Shown piece after piece: positions 1 to 14,400 of a stretch of 64,000 nucleotides of DNA. The position numbers were made by a program, and so were the translations under genes. The stretch comes from Oscheius sp. JU75 (lineage: Eukaryota > Nematoda > Chromadorea > Rhabditida > Rhabditidae). Positions within the stretch are counted from its first letter, which is position 1, and each line of letters starts with the position of its first letter. The stretch covers positions 6,262,001 to 6,326,000 of the forward strand of contig JASJZC010000004.1 of assembly GCA_037178855.1 (NCBI GenBank), given 5' to 3'. The notes beneath the pieces are model-generated. The model was given only the letters and a program-made list of their open reading frames with translations. It was not told the origin of the DNA and did no database searches.

Positions 1-407
1 AGTAGCTCTTATTTCCTCTTTTTATATTTAGCAAAATCACAAATATTAGCAACGACAAATGCTCATCCATCCTTTACAATCTGCAATAGACGCCCGTTTG
101 CGACATGTCTGGTGTTCATGATTTCGCTCCCTTGCAACTAGGGGGGACACTTTGTATATAAAAAAAAAGTAGAGCTTCTCTTTAAGCGCTTATCTTAAAA
201 ACCACACAGCGTATATCGGGAAAAATGTTGAAACAAGAGAAGATACACGTATTCTCGAGCGAGAATGAACGTCTAGTGGGCGTTGCTTTGACGACGGGAC
301 CCCACTCGGCCTCGCGGATTACTCAATGAACACTCACATGGCATTGCCTAAAACCGCAACTAGCGGAGAATCGCATAATGTGGAGTAAACACTTTTGCTT
401 TTCAGGA
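1..407. other. Upstream region of the zinc-finger gene
   Basis: No convincing coding sequence is visible. The stretch is A/T-rich. A segment at about 69-106 resembles one at about 7605-7648: both contain an ACAAT..GCAA..GGCG/ACGCCCGT..GCGACA..ATGTC pattern, which suggests a dispersed repeat. A TTTTCAG at 398-404 immediately precedes the first ATG of the next gene and is a plausible spliced-leader acceptor. Confidence 0.4.
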
Positions 408-1552
408 ATGATCTCAACTGACGTGATCAAAGAAGAACCGACAGAGCTCAAAGAGGAGTCAGAAGAGTATCAGGAGTTCCCGCCGAATATATTCGTCAAA
501 CAAGAAGAGAGTTATCCTGGACCGTCAAAGAAAGTTTATCAGCCTTCGACAGTTCGCAGAACCATTGTGAATGGACGACGTTACGTTGCGTACCAGCCAA
601 CAGTAAGTTTTTCCAAAGAAACTTGAAAGACTTTTTTAACAAAAAAAAAAAACAAATATATAAAGCACTTTTCAGGTAACCTCGTATCAACCTTACCGTG
701 GCAACCATAGCGCCTCAAATTACAATCCAGTTAACTCAGAACCTGTCGATCCAGCTTTTTTCCAAGTTCCAGTTTATCGAAGACAATCCCGACCGAAGCG
801 TCAAATCGTTCGGGATCAATCTGGAGAGGTACCTTGTTTTCTAAAGTAGCCAGGGTCCGTTTTTAGCCTTTACTCAGAATAGTTCCGCCTCGATTTGTCA
901 GCAAGCCTGCTGCAAACAGTCAAGAAGAGCTAGAAAAACTTATGAATGAGCTTGAAAAGGCTCGTGAAAAAGAAGATACGAAAGCTAAAGACGAGCCTCA
1001 GTTTCCATGTCCTGTGGAAGGCTGCATTGCAATTTTTTTCTTCATCAACTGGTCTTACCCGGCACAAACATTTGCACAAACTCTATTTGAAGTGCCCAGG
1101 GTGTGAGGAATTTTTTAAAGACAAGCCCTCTCTGGATGCTCACGTGGAAACTCACAGTCTCGACGTCCAGGTACGACATTCCTATATTTTTAACAATAGT
1201 TTCCAAGTTTGCGTACGAGGATATGCCAGCAGTTCCAAGGACCATGCTTTTAGTACAGCCTTCGAATAAATCGGCTCCCGATACGGGTCCTGAAACGTGT
1301 TCTGGACCAAGGTGGATCTTTTTTTTCTGTTTCCTCTAACTTCTTAATTTCAGCGCTACTGTCAAGATAGAAGAACACGACGATTCGGACGAAATTCTGA
1401 ATGCCATCTTGCAGCACAAGGGATTCCTTTGCGCTACAGGTAGCTGCACTGAGGCATTCTCTACGAGAGAACAGCTTGTGGAACACAAAAGTATTCATCA
1501 TTGCACGAACGCTAGTGATGGTTTGGTTCTAGCTAAAGACGAAAACGAGTAA
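408..1552 (+). CDS. C2H2 zinc-finger protein, frame-disrupted
   Basis: This is probably a nuclear DNA-binding protein. The start is the ATG at 408, three bases after a TTTTCAG. The first exon is acidic and has two sumoylation-like motifs (IKEEP, VKQEE). A second exon (about 676-830) is Q/Y/P-rich. Zinc fingers follow: CPVEGC with a HKHLH pair (about 1008-1080), CPGCEEFF with VETH (about 1096-1155), and CATGSC with HKSIHH (about 1432-1503). The stop TAA is at 1550-1552 and a poly(A) signal AATAAA is at 1586. The first finger's two halves lie in different frames, separated by a run of seven T at about 1033; six T would restore the frame. The exon beginning near 882 is also out of phase with the preceding exon. 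The gene may be a pseudogene, or the assembly may contain indel errors. The class of protein is fairly certain; the exon model is not. Confidence 0.6.
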
Positions 1553-1662
1553 TATATATGCTTTATTGTAACTCCAAAAATGAACAATAAAAATCTGTGT
1601 GAAGAATCGAACTTTTAACACGTGATATGTTAATGCTGTGACGAGGCCATTCTTAACAACAA

Positions 1663-3666
<2,004 letters not shown>

Positions 3667-4483
3667 CTCGGAATGTGCAGAGTGGGGGCTGATCTCTCGG
3701 GAGTTGGACTATCCGTCACCCTAAATACGGTTGCCGTGTGGACAAGAAATGGGCGGAGTCAGAAGCGCACGTGACAGTAGCGACTCTCTGATGCAAGAGA
3801 GACGGACAACGAAATGGGAAGATTGAGACTGTTTGTGTCACTCTCTCGGATGATTGATAGGACAGACATGGCCACGTGGGGGTTAGAGACTACAAAACTA
3901 TGAAACTATGAAACATGAGCTACAAGAAGAGAACTGTGGTTCTGATGGTCAAATCTGAAACTCATCCACTCACAATGAACTTCTAGGCCACGTCAGATCA
4001 GGCCCCTCTTATGCTTTGACTTTAGCGATAGATAGTCTCCCTTCGGCTGTCCTCGACAGAGCGGTTGCAAATTTTTCTTCTGGCTTTATACGTCGACTAG
4101 AATAGGCGGTATCCAACGCTAGTTTCCATTCGAAGTTCTGGATTTACTTCCACTACTACCATCAATGTAGCCAGAGCCGTGCAAACCCCTTATCAGACCA
4201 TAAGATCAGGCGTTATTACCCGGAGCCTATTGCCCTGCCCACATAGATAGCCTGCTGTTTTTGTTTCGCTGAAAGCACCCCTTCCGCCTCTTTTCAACGT
4301 TGGTCATAAAAAGAGTACTAGCCATCCTTGTCGCCCACAATTTTTGTCGCCGAAAAGCGCACGTCCTGAAGTTGTTTCGGCGCGCGCTTGGGCCGTTTTC
4401 GGCGTTGCGACAGACGAAAATAGGGGAATTGATCTGTGATTTTTGGGACTGATATCACTCAAAACCAATAGTGACGATACGAT
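3667..4483. other. Intergenic region upstream of HPPD
   Basis: No coding sequence was recognised. The stretch must hold the HPPD promoter and the 3' UTR of the downstream-reading membrane-protein gene. A GC-rich patch at about 4340-4420 contains GGCGCGCGCTTGGGCCG. No clear regulatory motif was identified. Confidence 0.4.
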
Positions 4484-7400
4484 TTACTTACAACAGCAAC
4501 ATTTCAAAACGATCAGGATTATGTGCACGACGAAAGTAACAAGGGCTGTGTAGAAGACCGGCTGGGGGCAGAAGAACGATGACGTGATGTCGTCATATTC
4601 CACGAAACTGACTAGACATAGAGTCTTGTAAAAACCTGAAAAATATGAATTGATCTAAGTAAAAATGTTTGAAACTGACCAAAAACACCGACTACTGTAG
4701 ATATGAGCGTGATAGCAATATAGGTGAGGGCTACGAGGAGTCCAACGACGATTTGAAAAGCATCCTTGACGCCCTTGGACACGGCTATTGAGGTCTGCAT
4801 GCAGGTGACGAAGAAAGCAGTGGCAAGAAGCACTTGAAGCACACCTTAAATCATTCCGTTCAATAATTTTTAGCATAAAGTTACCGTAGACAATGAGTAC
4901 CATGACGAGTTCTTTGGCTCTGAATGCTGTCTCCGGAAGCCTTCCCAAAAATATGATGGCTACAAAAATTGCGCAGATCCCGGTGGCTGCTGACAAAAAA
5001 CTGGTCACTGCTTGTCGCGGGTTCACTTAAACTTTTTTTATGTGATAACATAAGGTAAAACTTACTCATTTGCTCGAGGATTTTCACAAAATCCGCCACC
5101 ATATCCTCCTGGGTTCTTTTCTTCCTCTCAAGCCTTCTCATTTCCTCGTCATCTTGCATAGGAATTACTGTCACTTTTTCCTTCTCCGCATCGTCATCGT
5201 CAGATGGTTTGGATTTCTGAAAGCAGAACAGTCGGGACATAAAGATGAAAATTTGATGCGCTCGACCTACTCTATTAAGTCCTTCGGAGAAAAATTTGAA
5301 GAAAACGTTCATGCTGACAGATTGGAATAGATAAGATTGGACTCTCGAATGACAGAAGCAAGCAATTTGCATTTTAAGCAGCTCTTTCTAGTTTGGCTCC
5401 GACTCTGGTGGTAAACATACCTTTTCATTTTTGAGCGGCGGTTGTCCCTGCCGATGGATTTTGTACATTTCGTAATCTGAAAATATTATTTACTGAATTA
5501 AAATGAAACAAACACACATACGACACTAATGATTTGATCAATGTCCCACGCTCAATTCTTGGGAAAGCACAGCATGGAGACTTCTAGTTTCGAACAATTT
5601 TGATCTACTCTACAACTTTGTAAACGCCGCATGTACATGTTTTTTTCCGAAGTTTGAGAGTCCCACAGATATAGACTAAGAGAACCGGGGAGTCGGTACA
5701 GGAGTGCCCAGTAATACCGACGGGTAGGCTGTAAGATTACCCAAACAGAAATTTTCTATAGTAACCCACAAAATATACAGACGAGATCAAGAGAGGAAGT
5801 AGTTTAAGCGCTAGCAATGTCTGGCCATCATGTAAGCTGTCGTTTGACGGCTTCGACGGGCTTACCTCGGTTACCTCCGAAACCCCCCATAATTCATCCG
5901 CCCGCAGAAGGAAAATGATGCCCTTTTCCGAAATTTTTTTCAAAAAAGAAAGAGGTCCACATTGCGTGCTGAGATAATAGATGCGCCTATAAATGAGCGG
6001 GGGAGTGTTCTGGAAAGAGTTTGATGGCAGCTTGAGAGAAGAATTGGAGTGACTGATTCGGGGGAGACCCTTCCTAGTTCTTCTAGGAACAATCTCGTTG
6101 AGTATGAGGAAATTAATTGTCTGCAGCACCATTTCGCAGAATGGAAGATCAAAAAGACAGAAACGAACCAATGCAAAAGCTGTGAGCCCGAAAACTAGAG
6201 ACTAGCCAGTTCACATGCAAAGGAAGTAAAAAGTCCTCTTCCCGAAAGAGTCGCACTCTCAGGAAAAGTGGCAAGGATCGGATGACGGCCAAAGGTTGCC
6301 TTTCTCCGTAGCGTCTACTTTTGTATACCGTGGTTGAAGAGAACATAGCCGGCCAAATCTAGTGCGACTCGTAATAAGGCCAGTCCACCAATAGGGTTTT
6401 GGTCAAGACTGTCAGTCGAATAGTCGTCCGAGAGGGTGGAAATGTCGTGATCCATCAGGACTTAGGGAGAGGGAGTGAGAGCTGATGTTATTAGACTTTA
6501 GCCTGAAGGAACATCTCCCCTAATTGTCGTGGTCAAGAAGTACGTCAAGTCCCAGTATACAATGTCGTTTGGATGACGATCTTAAGAAATACTTGATCTG
6601 CTCTACTACAAATTACGCTGTGAAATGCTGAAGCCAACGTTCGCAAGGCTCCGTGGATCAAAAACGCTAGACTAGATGGTATTATAACAAAAAGCTAAAA
6701 GTATTAATTTTTCTTTTGCCGATCTAGTGGTTTCTGAGACCCCCCGCTTCCTATTTTTAGTGCCAAGTCCCACTATGCTCTAACTAACCCGCATTCGCTT
6801 GCTCCCTTACAAGTGTCCAAGTCAGACGACCATTGGTCGAGAACATCCTATTAGCGCTTTTGAAAAATGTTAGCTGGGGAACAAGACAACAAGGGAGTGA
6901 AGTTGACGTCACAAAGGAGGGTGCGAAAAGCTCTGCCTGGAGACTGAGATGTAATTGGAAGGGGCCGAGACGTTTTTTTTTTTAGCAAGAATGTCTCTCT
7001 ATTTCCGAACTAATTAACTGGGACTAACTAGGACGCTGATAGCAGAAGCACTGAAAAAAAAATTCTGCCTTACCACCGTGAAAGAACAAAAGAGAACTCT
7101 TTTTGAAAGGGGCAGTTGAGGGTAATGATTGAGGGGGTCCCATTCAAAGGAAGAATGCAATGGTCAGACGACAACAAAATGTCTTGTTTTAGTGGTCTCT
7201 TGTTTTTCTGATGTCTGCTGTTCCCAAGTTTTTGGGGCAGTTTCTACCAAAGAACAGCTCTCTAGCATGAACGCATTTCCTTTGCAAACCCGAATCCACT
7301 ATTGTCTCTTCTCTTTTCAAGCCTTCAGCACGCTAGTTTGGAATGAGTAATGTGCAACTGACACAGAACAACAGAGAGACGAAACAACAATTAATTATGC

Positions 7401-9882
7401 ACGCGCTTCATACCGTAGTATTCTGAACCAAGTAACTTGAAGTGGAAGTTGGTTACAGCTCGACTCATTTACAGCTCAAATTTGTAACAAAAAATTAAAG
7501 ATTGTAATTGCTCGCTTATAAAAGTTTCCCAATTGAGTGGGAAATTCAGGATAAGAGATTCTCTCACATGTATTACCGCTGCTTGTACGATTAACGCAAT
7601 TCTGATCCTACCCTTACAATTGGCAAAAGGCGTCCGTGGGCGACACATGTCAACTCATATCTGGGATAATCCTTGACATTGTTTGTAGCCTTTTCTGTCA
7701 AACCAACTACCGACGGCAGTTTTGCGACCTTTTGGTCTTTACTTAGAGTGGATAACAGGCGGCTTCGCCGCTTTTCCCGTAACAGAGTTTCCTTCCACAG
7801 CTGGCTTGTTCCGCGTAAGTGACTGATTACATGTTAAAATAAAGGCAGAAGGGAAAACATAATAAGTTGCAACAGGTTGTTCAACAATCTGAAATTGGGT
7901 CATAAGCAGGAAGTCGACTTTGATTCCTTGTTAGTTCCAAATCTCAAGAGCAGTCCAAGCGTAGGATCCTATTGTCTAGGAGCGTGGAGTATGTACACCA
8001 GTATATTTTTCAAATTTATATTTTCACAAAAAAGCTTGAGTGTACGTTACGTTGCACTCAATAGAATCTGATTTACGTTGCCAAGTAAATAGCTCTTCAG
8101 AAATCTGTATGAGTTCACCTTGATCTCTCTATTACTGAAGCGCAATGGTGTCCGTACGTCCGTGCGCTACCACGAGAAAAAAGCTGGCAAGTCATGACAG
8201 GTCAAGAATTAAGTTGATAAGACAGCGTTTGGGGAAATTGGAAAAGCGGCGCAGCCGCCTGTTGTCAATGCAAAATCAAGGACGGCGAAGCCGTCTTAGA
8301 CGGCTGGTGGTCTATTAACTAAATTGGAGCCTATATATTTTTGTAACTGTTCACAAAATGTTCCCATCCTTTTTGTCTTCCTGGCAAAAACTCTCGAAAA
8401 CTACTCGTGTGAATTGGCAAGGGTGACAGCTCTTTTTGCCATCGTCTTTGGACGTTCGCTGACTGCCCTCCAGGGAGAGCTCCCAGTCAACCTAAGGTCA
8501 AACGAAATAATATAGCAGACAGCCGTAAACTCGCGACTAATTAGGTGCGAGAGGGTAAAGAGTTCAAAAAGATTTAGAGCCAACGCTTAGGAATTGATCC
8601 AGGTGCAATGCCATCTGACTGTGTCCCATCCGAGTGATTAATTCGAACACGGCATGAGTAAAAATTAATAGGTAACTCACTGATCATCATTTTTGGTCCT
8701 CTTTTTTCAGACTGAAGGTGTTCTGAAGAAACGAAAAGCTTGAAGCTTAGACGATGGGAGGAGTCGCTCTGTGTGTGTCGCGCGCCGGAATGCCAGATGA
8801 CAAGGCTGTCATGGGACGGATCCCTCTCGCTCTCACTCTCCTCCTACCACTTGGCAACTCGTCACCAGTTCATTTATTATGCCGGCTAACGAGGTTCACT
8901 AACTTGAAAACAGGGAGAGGAATGGGCTATTGTTGTTTGAGTCCGAGGAAAGGAAGAAGGGAGATTACGGTACTGACTAGAGAACTGAACTTATCACCGC
9001 AGAACTTCCCAGAGAAAACCAGTCGTTGAAAGCCCAGTAACAGAAAAATGAGATGTATCTAACGATAGCAAGAGTCAATGTCTCACAGTAACTGGTTTGA
9101 AAATGTATAAGGTGTGGGCCTGGATAAGAGACACCGACGTGCTCACTCACGCCAGCAGTTTTATTTCTCCCGTACCGTCTCAGCTCACAACACGAGCAAG
9201 AGCACCAGACATCACAAAAGCCTGGCGAATCTCTCTGCGAGCGAATCCGGCCTGGTCTGGCTGGTCAGGTTTGTGATCCCTGGGAGCGCCTTCCATCCTT
9301 ACGTGATCCTCTGCGCTAAATTTCGATTCCTACAACTTGGCCGACACCAACGTGGCACAGGTTGCCTACCACACAAGTGTATCAAAACTTTGTTTACCGC
9401 GTACGTTACACACCATGCTTCTTAACCCTCTGGCTGACTCACTAAGCTTCAATGTTAAGCGTTATGGAGCAGATGTGTTGTTGGTCACGAGAGACTGCCC
9501 CCCAGATTTAACAGCACTCGTTTATGGCCAAGCATTACTGCTTGCTCTCTCTTGAGCAATATGCAGATTCATACTCGCTTGTCAATGATCACCCCGTTTG
9601 AACAACTTGCGTCAGCAGAATGGCCAAGAAGAAGACGACATTTTTGAACCTTGTGCGTCTAAAGAACAAGCACAATTTCCAAAGTCTACCTGTCACCCTG
9701 AATTCGTCAAAAGGGCTTAAACTCCCATTTAGGTAGAATAAAGGCGCCACGAAATCACCAGCAGCTCGTTCCTATTTGAAAAAAAAGACCGGGATTAGGA
9801 GCGTTCTGCAACCCGGAACTCTCGTTATGGTAGTTCATGGGTGAATAATGTTAGCTTTAAACTTACATTTTGAGAAATCCAT
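4484..9882 (-). CDS. Small four-helix membrane protein, nematode type
   Basis: Unrecognised membrane protein of about 180 residues. Coding exons on the minus strand are about 5421-5476, 5066-5216, 4884-5025, 4675-4844 and 4484-4636. The N-terminal third is cytosolic and charged (KSKPSDDDDAEKEK, then an E/R/K-rich stretch RRLERKKRTQEDM). Four hydrophobic segments follow: around AATGICAIFVAIIFLG, VLQVLLATAFFVTCM, IVVGLLVALTYIAITLI and ALVTFVVHIILIVL. The C-terminus is CCCCK, a candidate palmitoylation cluster; the codons at the stop also spell a good GTAAGT donor, so an alternative splice is possible. Exon 1 is best placed at 9867-9882, giving MDFSK plus one base, in phase with the exon at 5476 across a 4.4 kb intron. 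Two of its introns end in AAG. Exons 2-6 are well supported; exon 1 is an inference. Confidence 0.65.
5477..9866. other. Long presumed first intron of the membrane-protein gene
   Basis: No exon of a recognisable protein was found on either strand. The open frames here look random. Contents noted are a hairpin-family half-element (TCTACAACTTTG, about 5608-5623), an inverted repeat pair at 7754-7777 and 8240-8263, and poly(T) or poly(A) runs. If exon 1 at 9867-9882 is wrong, part of this stretch is intergenic. Confidence 0.4.
7754..8263. repeat. Inverted repeat pair, possible non-autonomous transposon
   Basis: The 24-base sequence at 7754-7777 (AACAGGCGGCTTCGCCGC followed by TTTTCC) recurs in reverse complement at 8240-8263 with a single mismatch. 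Each arm also has an internal GGCGGC..GCCGCC palindrome, and a related GACGGCGAAGCCGTC palindrome follows at about 8281-8295. The 510-bp span with terminal inverted repeats suits a MITE-like element. No transposase remnant or target duplication was confirmed. Confidence 0.5.
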
Positions 9883-10112
9883 AGTGTGTCGTTGCTGGAG
9901 AAGAGCTTCGAGAACATAAACTGAATTTTAGTGCAGTTTACAGCATGAGCTATTAGTCTGATCGGCAGACTGATATGCCTCTGTCTGCCTGTCTATGTCT
10001 CAGTGTCTCTTTGTTCGTCGAACAAAATATAGCTATTGGAATGATTTCTTTATATAAACACATGTAATTACCAAGAGATCCAGAGAAAAGTGGGTAGAAT
10101 GGTAGAGGACGA

Positions 10113-10644
10113 TTACTTATGCATCTCGTCGCGAAGGGAGCTGAAGTCTGTCGAGCCATGCTTTCCCGTATTGTTGTAGGCCTGCGGCTCGAAGGTCTGA
10201 TTGGAGTCCTCGTCAAAGTTTGGATCCGGATCGGAGAAGCCCGTGTTCGAGTCCTCGTTCAGTCCTTGGAAGCTTCTGATATGAGAAGCTCCGTTGGTGG
10301 TAGAATCTGCAAAAATCGAGGATGAGCACCAAGCAAAAAGTTTGGATACCTTGAGAATTTTCTTCCGTCGACTGTATCGTGTTGCTAGTCTCATCGTCCA
10401 CTGGCAGCTTCGCTTTTGGTGGCTGGATGTTCAGCTGCGAGGTCACTAAAATGTATATTTGTGGACGAAAAAAAGAGAAGGACTAACCAGGAACCCATTT
10501 CTGGATGCGGATTGAGGTATCCTTGATGAGGACGACCTTCTTCTCCCATTTTCTGACTCGCTCGATCGAATGGATCACCTTTCTCAACTCGTCCTTGGTC
10601 CTATTGCGCGTCTCAGCCCTATGGGTACGGGAAGCGGAATACAT
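10113..10644 (-). CDS. bcl-7: BCL7 family protein, SWI/SNF (BAF) chromatin remodelling subunit
   Basis: Nuclear accessory subunit of the SWI/SNF remodeller. Three exons (10488-10644, 10350-10445, 10113-10306) join in phase to 447 bases, giving 148 residues, somewhat shorter than vertebrate BCL7 proteins. The N-terminus is the BCL7 signature: SRTHRAETRNRTKDELRK, then IERVRKWEKK and DTSIRIQKWVPV. The remainder is acidic and Ser/Asn/Asp-rich (DSTTNGASHIR, GFSDPDPNFDEDS) and probably disordered, as in the family. The start ATG at 10644 directly follows GAATTGCAG, a likely spliced-leader acceptor. The membrane-protein gene lies downstream on the same strand, 230 bp away. The gene diverges from the charged-protein gene at 11497. 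Confidence 0.92.
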
Positions 10645-11496
10645 CTGCAATTCTGGTTGGAAGACAAGAGAAAGTGGAAAGAATTGCAAAGAAAGAGAAT
10701 TACACAGAGACAAGACAATTTAGATTTTCAAAGTGAAAGAAACAAATTTTGGTAATATATAACAATGAGTAGGAAAGGGAGCGTCTTTCGGGCAACGTCT
10801 GCTGACCGCCGTTTACAAAGACAGCTTACAGTTCGTTGGGCTTAAAAATTTGAATTCCCCTATTTTGCAGGTGAAAACTTCGGCAAATTTTTCAGGCCCA
10901 GCCAATTACCAGTTTTCTCCTAAAAATAAGTTATGTCCACGAAATTTTCCCCTCCCCCGAAAATGATTCCCTTAGGATGGCAGATCAAAAATGAGAAATG
11001 TTGGGTGAAATGGGCGGGAAAGCCTTGTTGGCGCAGAAAAAGCGTAACAGTTACAAAATACGGTTTCCTCGCTTTTCTCAACTTTTCCCCTTCAAAAGAA
11101 AGTACCTACCTGGATGAGTTTTATTGCTAACTATCGTCTGAATGTTTTTACTTTACTTGTTTTTTTTTCTAGCCTGTCAAGAGAAGGGTTTTACGCGTTT
11201 CTTTGTAGTTTTATTCGTGACAGGGCCCAAAAAGTTTTAAAAATCACTATAGCTTTTACTTTGCTACCTTTCGGCAACATCTAATCGGGACTCAAAGTGC
11301 TTTATAGAATACTGTAGTCATACAAAGTTTACGAATTTCTCCACTCTTGACGGAATTTCCAAACGTTTGCAAATAGTTTCGTACGACTCTCTGTCTCCTG
11401 TTTTCTGATAAGAATGTCAACCGGTCCCTGCCCTTTCTCCTCATTTCCTGCCGTTTTTCTCTACCAATCGACTTTCAGGGTAACTGAAGAAAAACC
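10645..11496. promoter_or_regulatory. Divergent intergenic region between bcl-7 and the charged-protein gene
   Basis: This 850-bp gap separates two divergent start codons and must contain both promoters. No coding sequence or recognisable factor site was identified. An ACTTTCAG at about 11471-11478, some 18 bases before the plus-strand ATG, is a candidate spliced-leader acceptor. Confidence 0.4.
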
Positions 11497-14400
11497 ATGG
11501 ATTCTGAAGAAGTCCCAGTCACTCCGACTAGGAGATCCTCTAGGAGGATTCAGGCTAAGGTAAGACTCTTGGAACTTAGGATTTCCTCCCAGTTATGGAT
11601 CTGAACAAGAAAGACTATAATAGTCATAGGGTTTTACTTTCTGCTATAACGTAACCGTTTCAGGCTGAGCTAAAGACCCGGGAGATTACTCCAGAGCCCG
11701 AGCCAGTCAAGAGTACTCGACGCTCTAGGAGTCGATCAGTGACCAGAAATCTTTCTGCAGAGAAGGAAAATGTTGAAGAGCGACCGACTTTCCAAATTGT
11801 GGAAGAGGAAGTCAATGAGGAGGCTGTGATTAAGGTCAAAGAGCACAAGAGCCCGACCCGCAAGAGAGGTGATAGAAGCCGGTCAATTACTCCCACCAGG
11901 ATCATATCAACTCGAGCCGCGGCTAAGAGTCCGGCTAGGGAACCGGTAGGCTACTGCTGTTACTGTCACTAGATGCTAACTTTCCACTGTTTGCAGTAGT
12001 CTCCATCTCTATCTCTGTGACTACGTATTACTGTCTCTCTCACTCTCTTTGTCTTTCTGTCTCTTTGTCTATGTCTCTCTCTGTTTTTCTGTGTCTCCGT
12101 GTCTTTGTCATTCTTTTATCTTCCAAATGTAATCTTCCAGAGTACTCCCGTCCGACTGACGAGAGCAGCCAGACGACAAGGCTATGGAACACCCGACCAG
12201 TCCGAGCAAGCCAAACTCGTCATTTTTGAGGTAGTCTACCCGAAGTGCCCAACAAATCGAGATTCAGAGCCCCCAGACATCAGTCTCACCTGCTCCCAAG
12301 CTCACAAAAGAACAACTTGTGATAGTCAAGACACCCACGCTCATCCTGGAGGATGTACTGACTTCTAAAACTCCGATGATTCAACGATTCCTGAAGAACT
12401 GGAAGGGTTCACAGCTTAACGAGTCCGTCCAAGAAGAGCCAATGGAAGTTTCCTATGCAGAGGAAGTGGACACCGAGTTTCGAGATCAAACTGAGGAGCA
12501 GAAAGGACAGGGCTGTCGGTTGGACGAACGGCGGGAAGAGGCAGAGGAGGTTCCTGAATCTAATGGCCAAAATGTGCAGACTATGGACACGGAAGAAAGA
12601 GATGGAGAGAAGGCAAGAACCATTCACAACATCTGTGTAACAGTTCCTTATTCAGAGCGAAAAGATCGAACCAACCGAGAATGTGGTCATGGAAACTGTC
12701 ACTCTCTGCAAGTCAAGAGTCCTGAAGATGGAGTACAGTCCCCCAATCGAATTGCCCGAGAAAACTACATACAGTAGTCAAGAGCAGGAAGGAGAGAATG
12801 AGTCGAGAACCAAGAGTCACAAACCAGTGATGGTGGCAGAGACAGTGCAGGAGGAAGAGAAGTCGACTATGATTGATTCAATGGTCGTCTTGGCAGAGAC
12901 TACTGTAGCAGAGACAGAGACAGAAAACTCCATTGAACATCCGGAACAAATTGAAGGATATCATGAGGTAGAAATCTTGCCCGACACTTAATAAGATTTT
13001 ACCTTCCAGGTTGTCTTGTTTCAAGAAGACCATCGTTCTGAACAGAGAACTACTCTCGCCGATGTCCTGTCAACTTCTGAAGAGGAAAAGAAACTGGAAA
13101 GAGCAGAAGACACAGAACCGATCGAGGATGAAAATGAAAATGAGCAGTCGACCGAGAGTCAGGAACTGTCTGCTGAACCGGAGCCTACTGGTGAAGAGAC
13201 AGAGATTGGCGACTCTTACGAAGTTCGAGGAGGAACTGAGGAAGAGGTAACTATCTTGACTGATGTCCTGATAACTCTGAACTTTCCAGAATGTGGCTTC
13301 CCCGTCAGAAGAAGACGGTATCGAACATCCTTGCCGAAACCTACGACAGGCTTTGAATCTGGTTTGGGAAGAAGGAACCTACTCAGTCTTCACGAGATCT
13401 AATGGAGAACTGATACCTGCTCCCGTACTGTCCCAGACGGCTGTCAGACAAGATGTTCATTCCGATACCAGACAGATCAAAGACGAGCCAGTTTCTCCTA
13501 TCTCCTTCCGGAAGATCGGAGCCCGAGAATCTGCCCCAGTCAATGAAGAGAGTCTGCTAGTCAAGTCGGAGACAGTCGAGCTGGAAGAGACAGACTCTGA
13601 ACAAGAGACAGATGGTCAAGAGAACGTCCTTCGTCTGAAGGAGACAGAACATAATCTGAATGCTACTGAGCAAGAGACCATGACTCTACTGGCTCAATTT
13701 GACCGGGGTGTCCCGGCTCAAATCTATGTACTGGACAAGAATGGTCAACCAGTTTCGAAAGTCTCCTCTCCACTGGCCAGTTCGGAAGAGCGGGTGACAG
13801 AGAGACAGGATGAGCGAGACAGTATCGGACAGGAGACAGAGATACCTTCTTCTGAAGAGACTGAGGTGAGATTTCACGCTTCTGTTCGGTAATTCTCTCA
13901 ATTTCCAGACTGTGTCACCCCAAGATAGTCATAGCTCTCCGAAGGAGGATGTCGAGCAGGAGGACATCGGCAAACACCTGCCGTCCGAAGAAGTTCTGGT
14001 TCTTGATGAAATCACCCAGGTTTCTGAGGCTCCGAAGACGGAGAAGAGGAAGAAGAAGAAGAAGAAGAGACTGGAGAGAGATGAAGAGGAAAACACCGAG
14101 AAGATCGTAAACGAGGATCAGGGAGATGAACCGGCAACAGTCCCAGTTCTGGAAGAGATGGCTGAAAATACTGAGGTTCCAAAAGTTGAGAAGAGAAAGA
14201 AGAAGAAGAGAAAGGAAGCAATCGAAGAAGAGAAGACCGTTACCGAGAAGATCGAAGTGGAAAAGCAAGTAGCCTTCGAAGAAGCTCCGATTTTGGAGAA
14301 GAAAAAGAAGAAAAGGAGAGCTGTTGCTGATGAACCTCTGGACCTCACTGAAGTATCCGAGCCAGTTGAAACACTGGAAGAACCAGCAGTCTTTGAGTCC

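Noticed and set aside
5737-6171. 144-residue minus-strand frame inside the presumed long intron
   Set aside because: Random composition with no recognisable motif or flanking splice signals that would join it to the membrane protein.
9180-9290. CCTGGC/GCCAGG-rich patch resembling one at about 31258-31390
   Set aside because: Shared words are short and not collinear; I could not establish a real repeat by eye.
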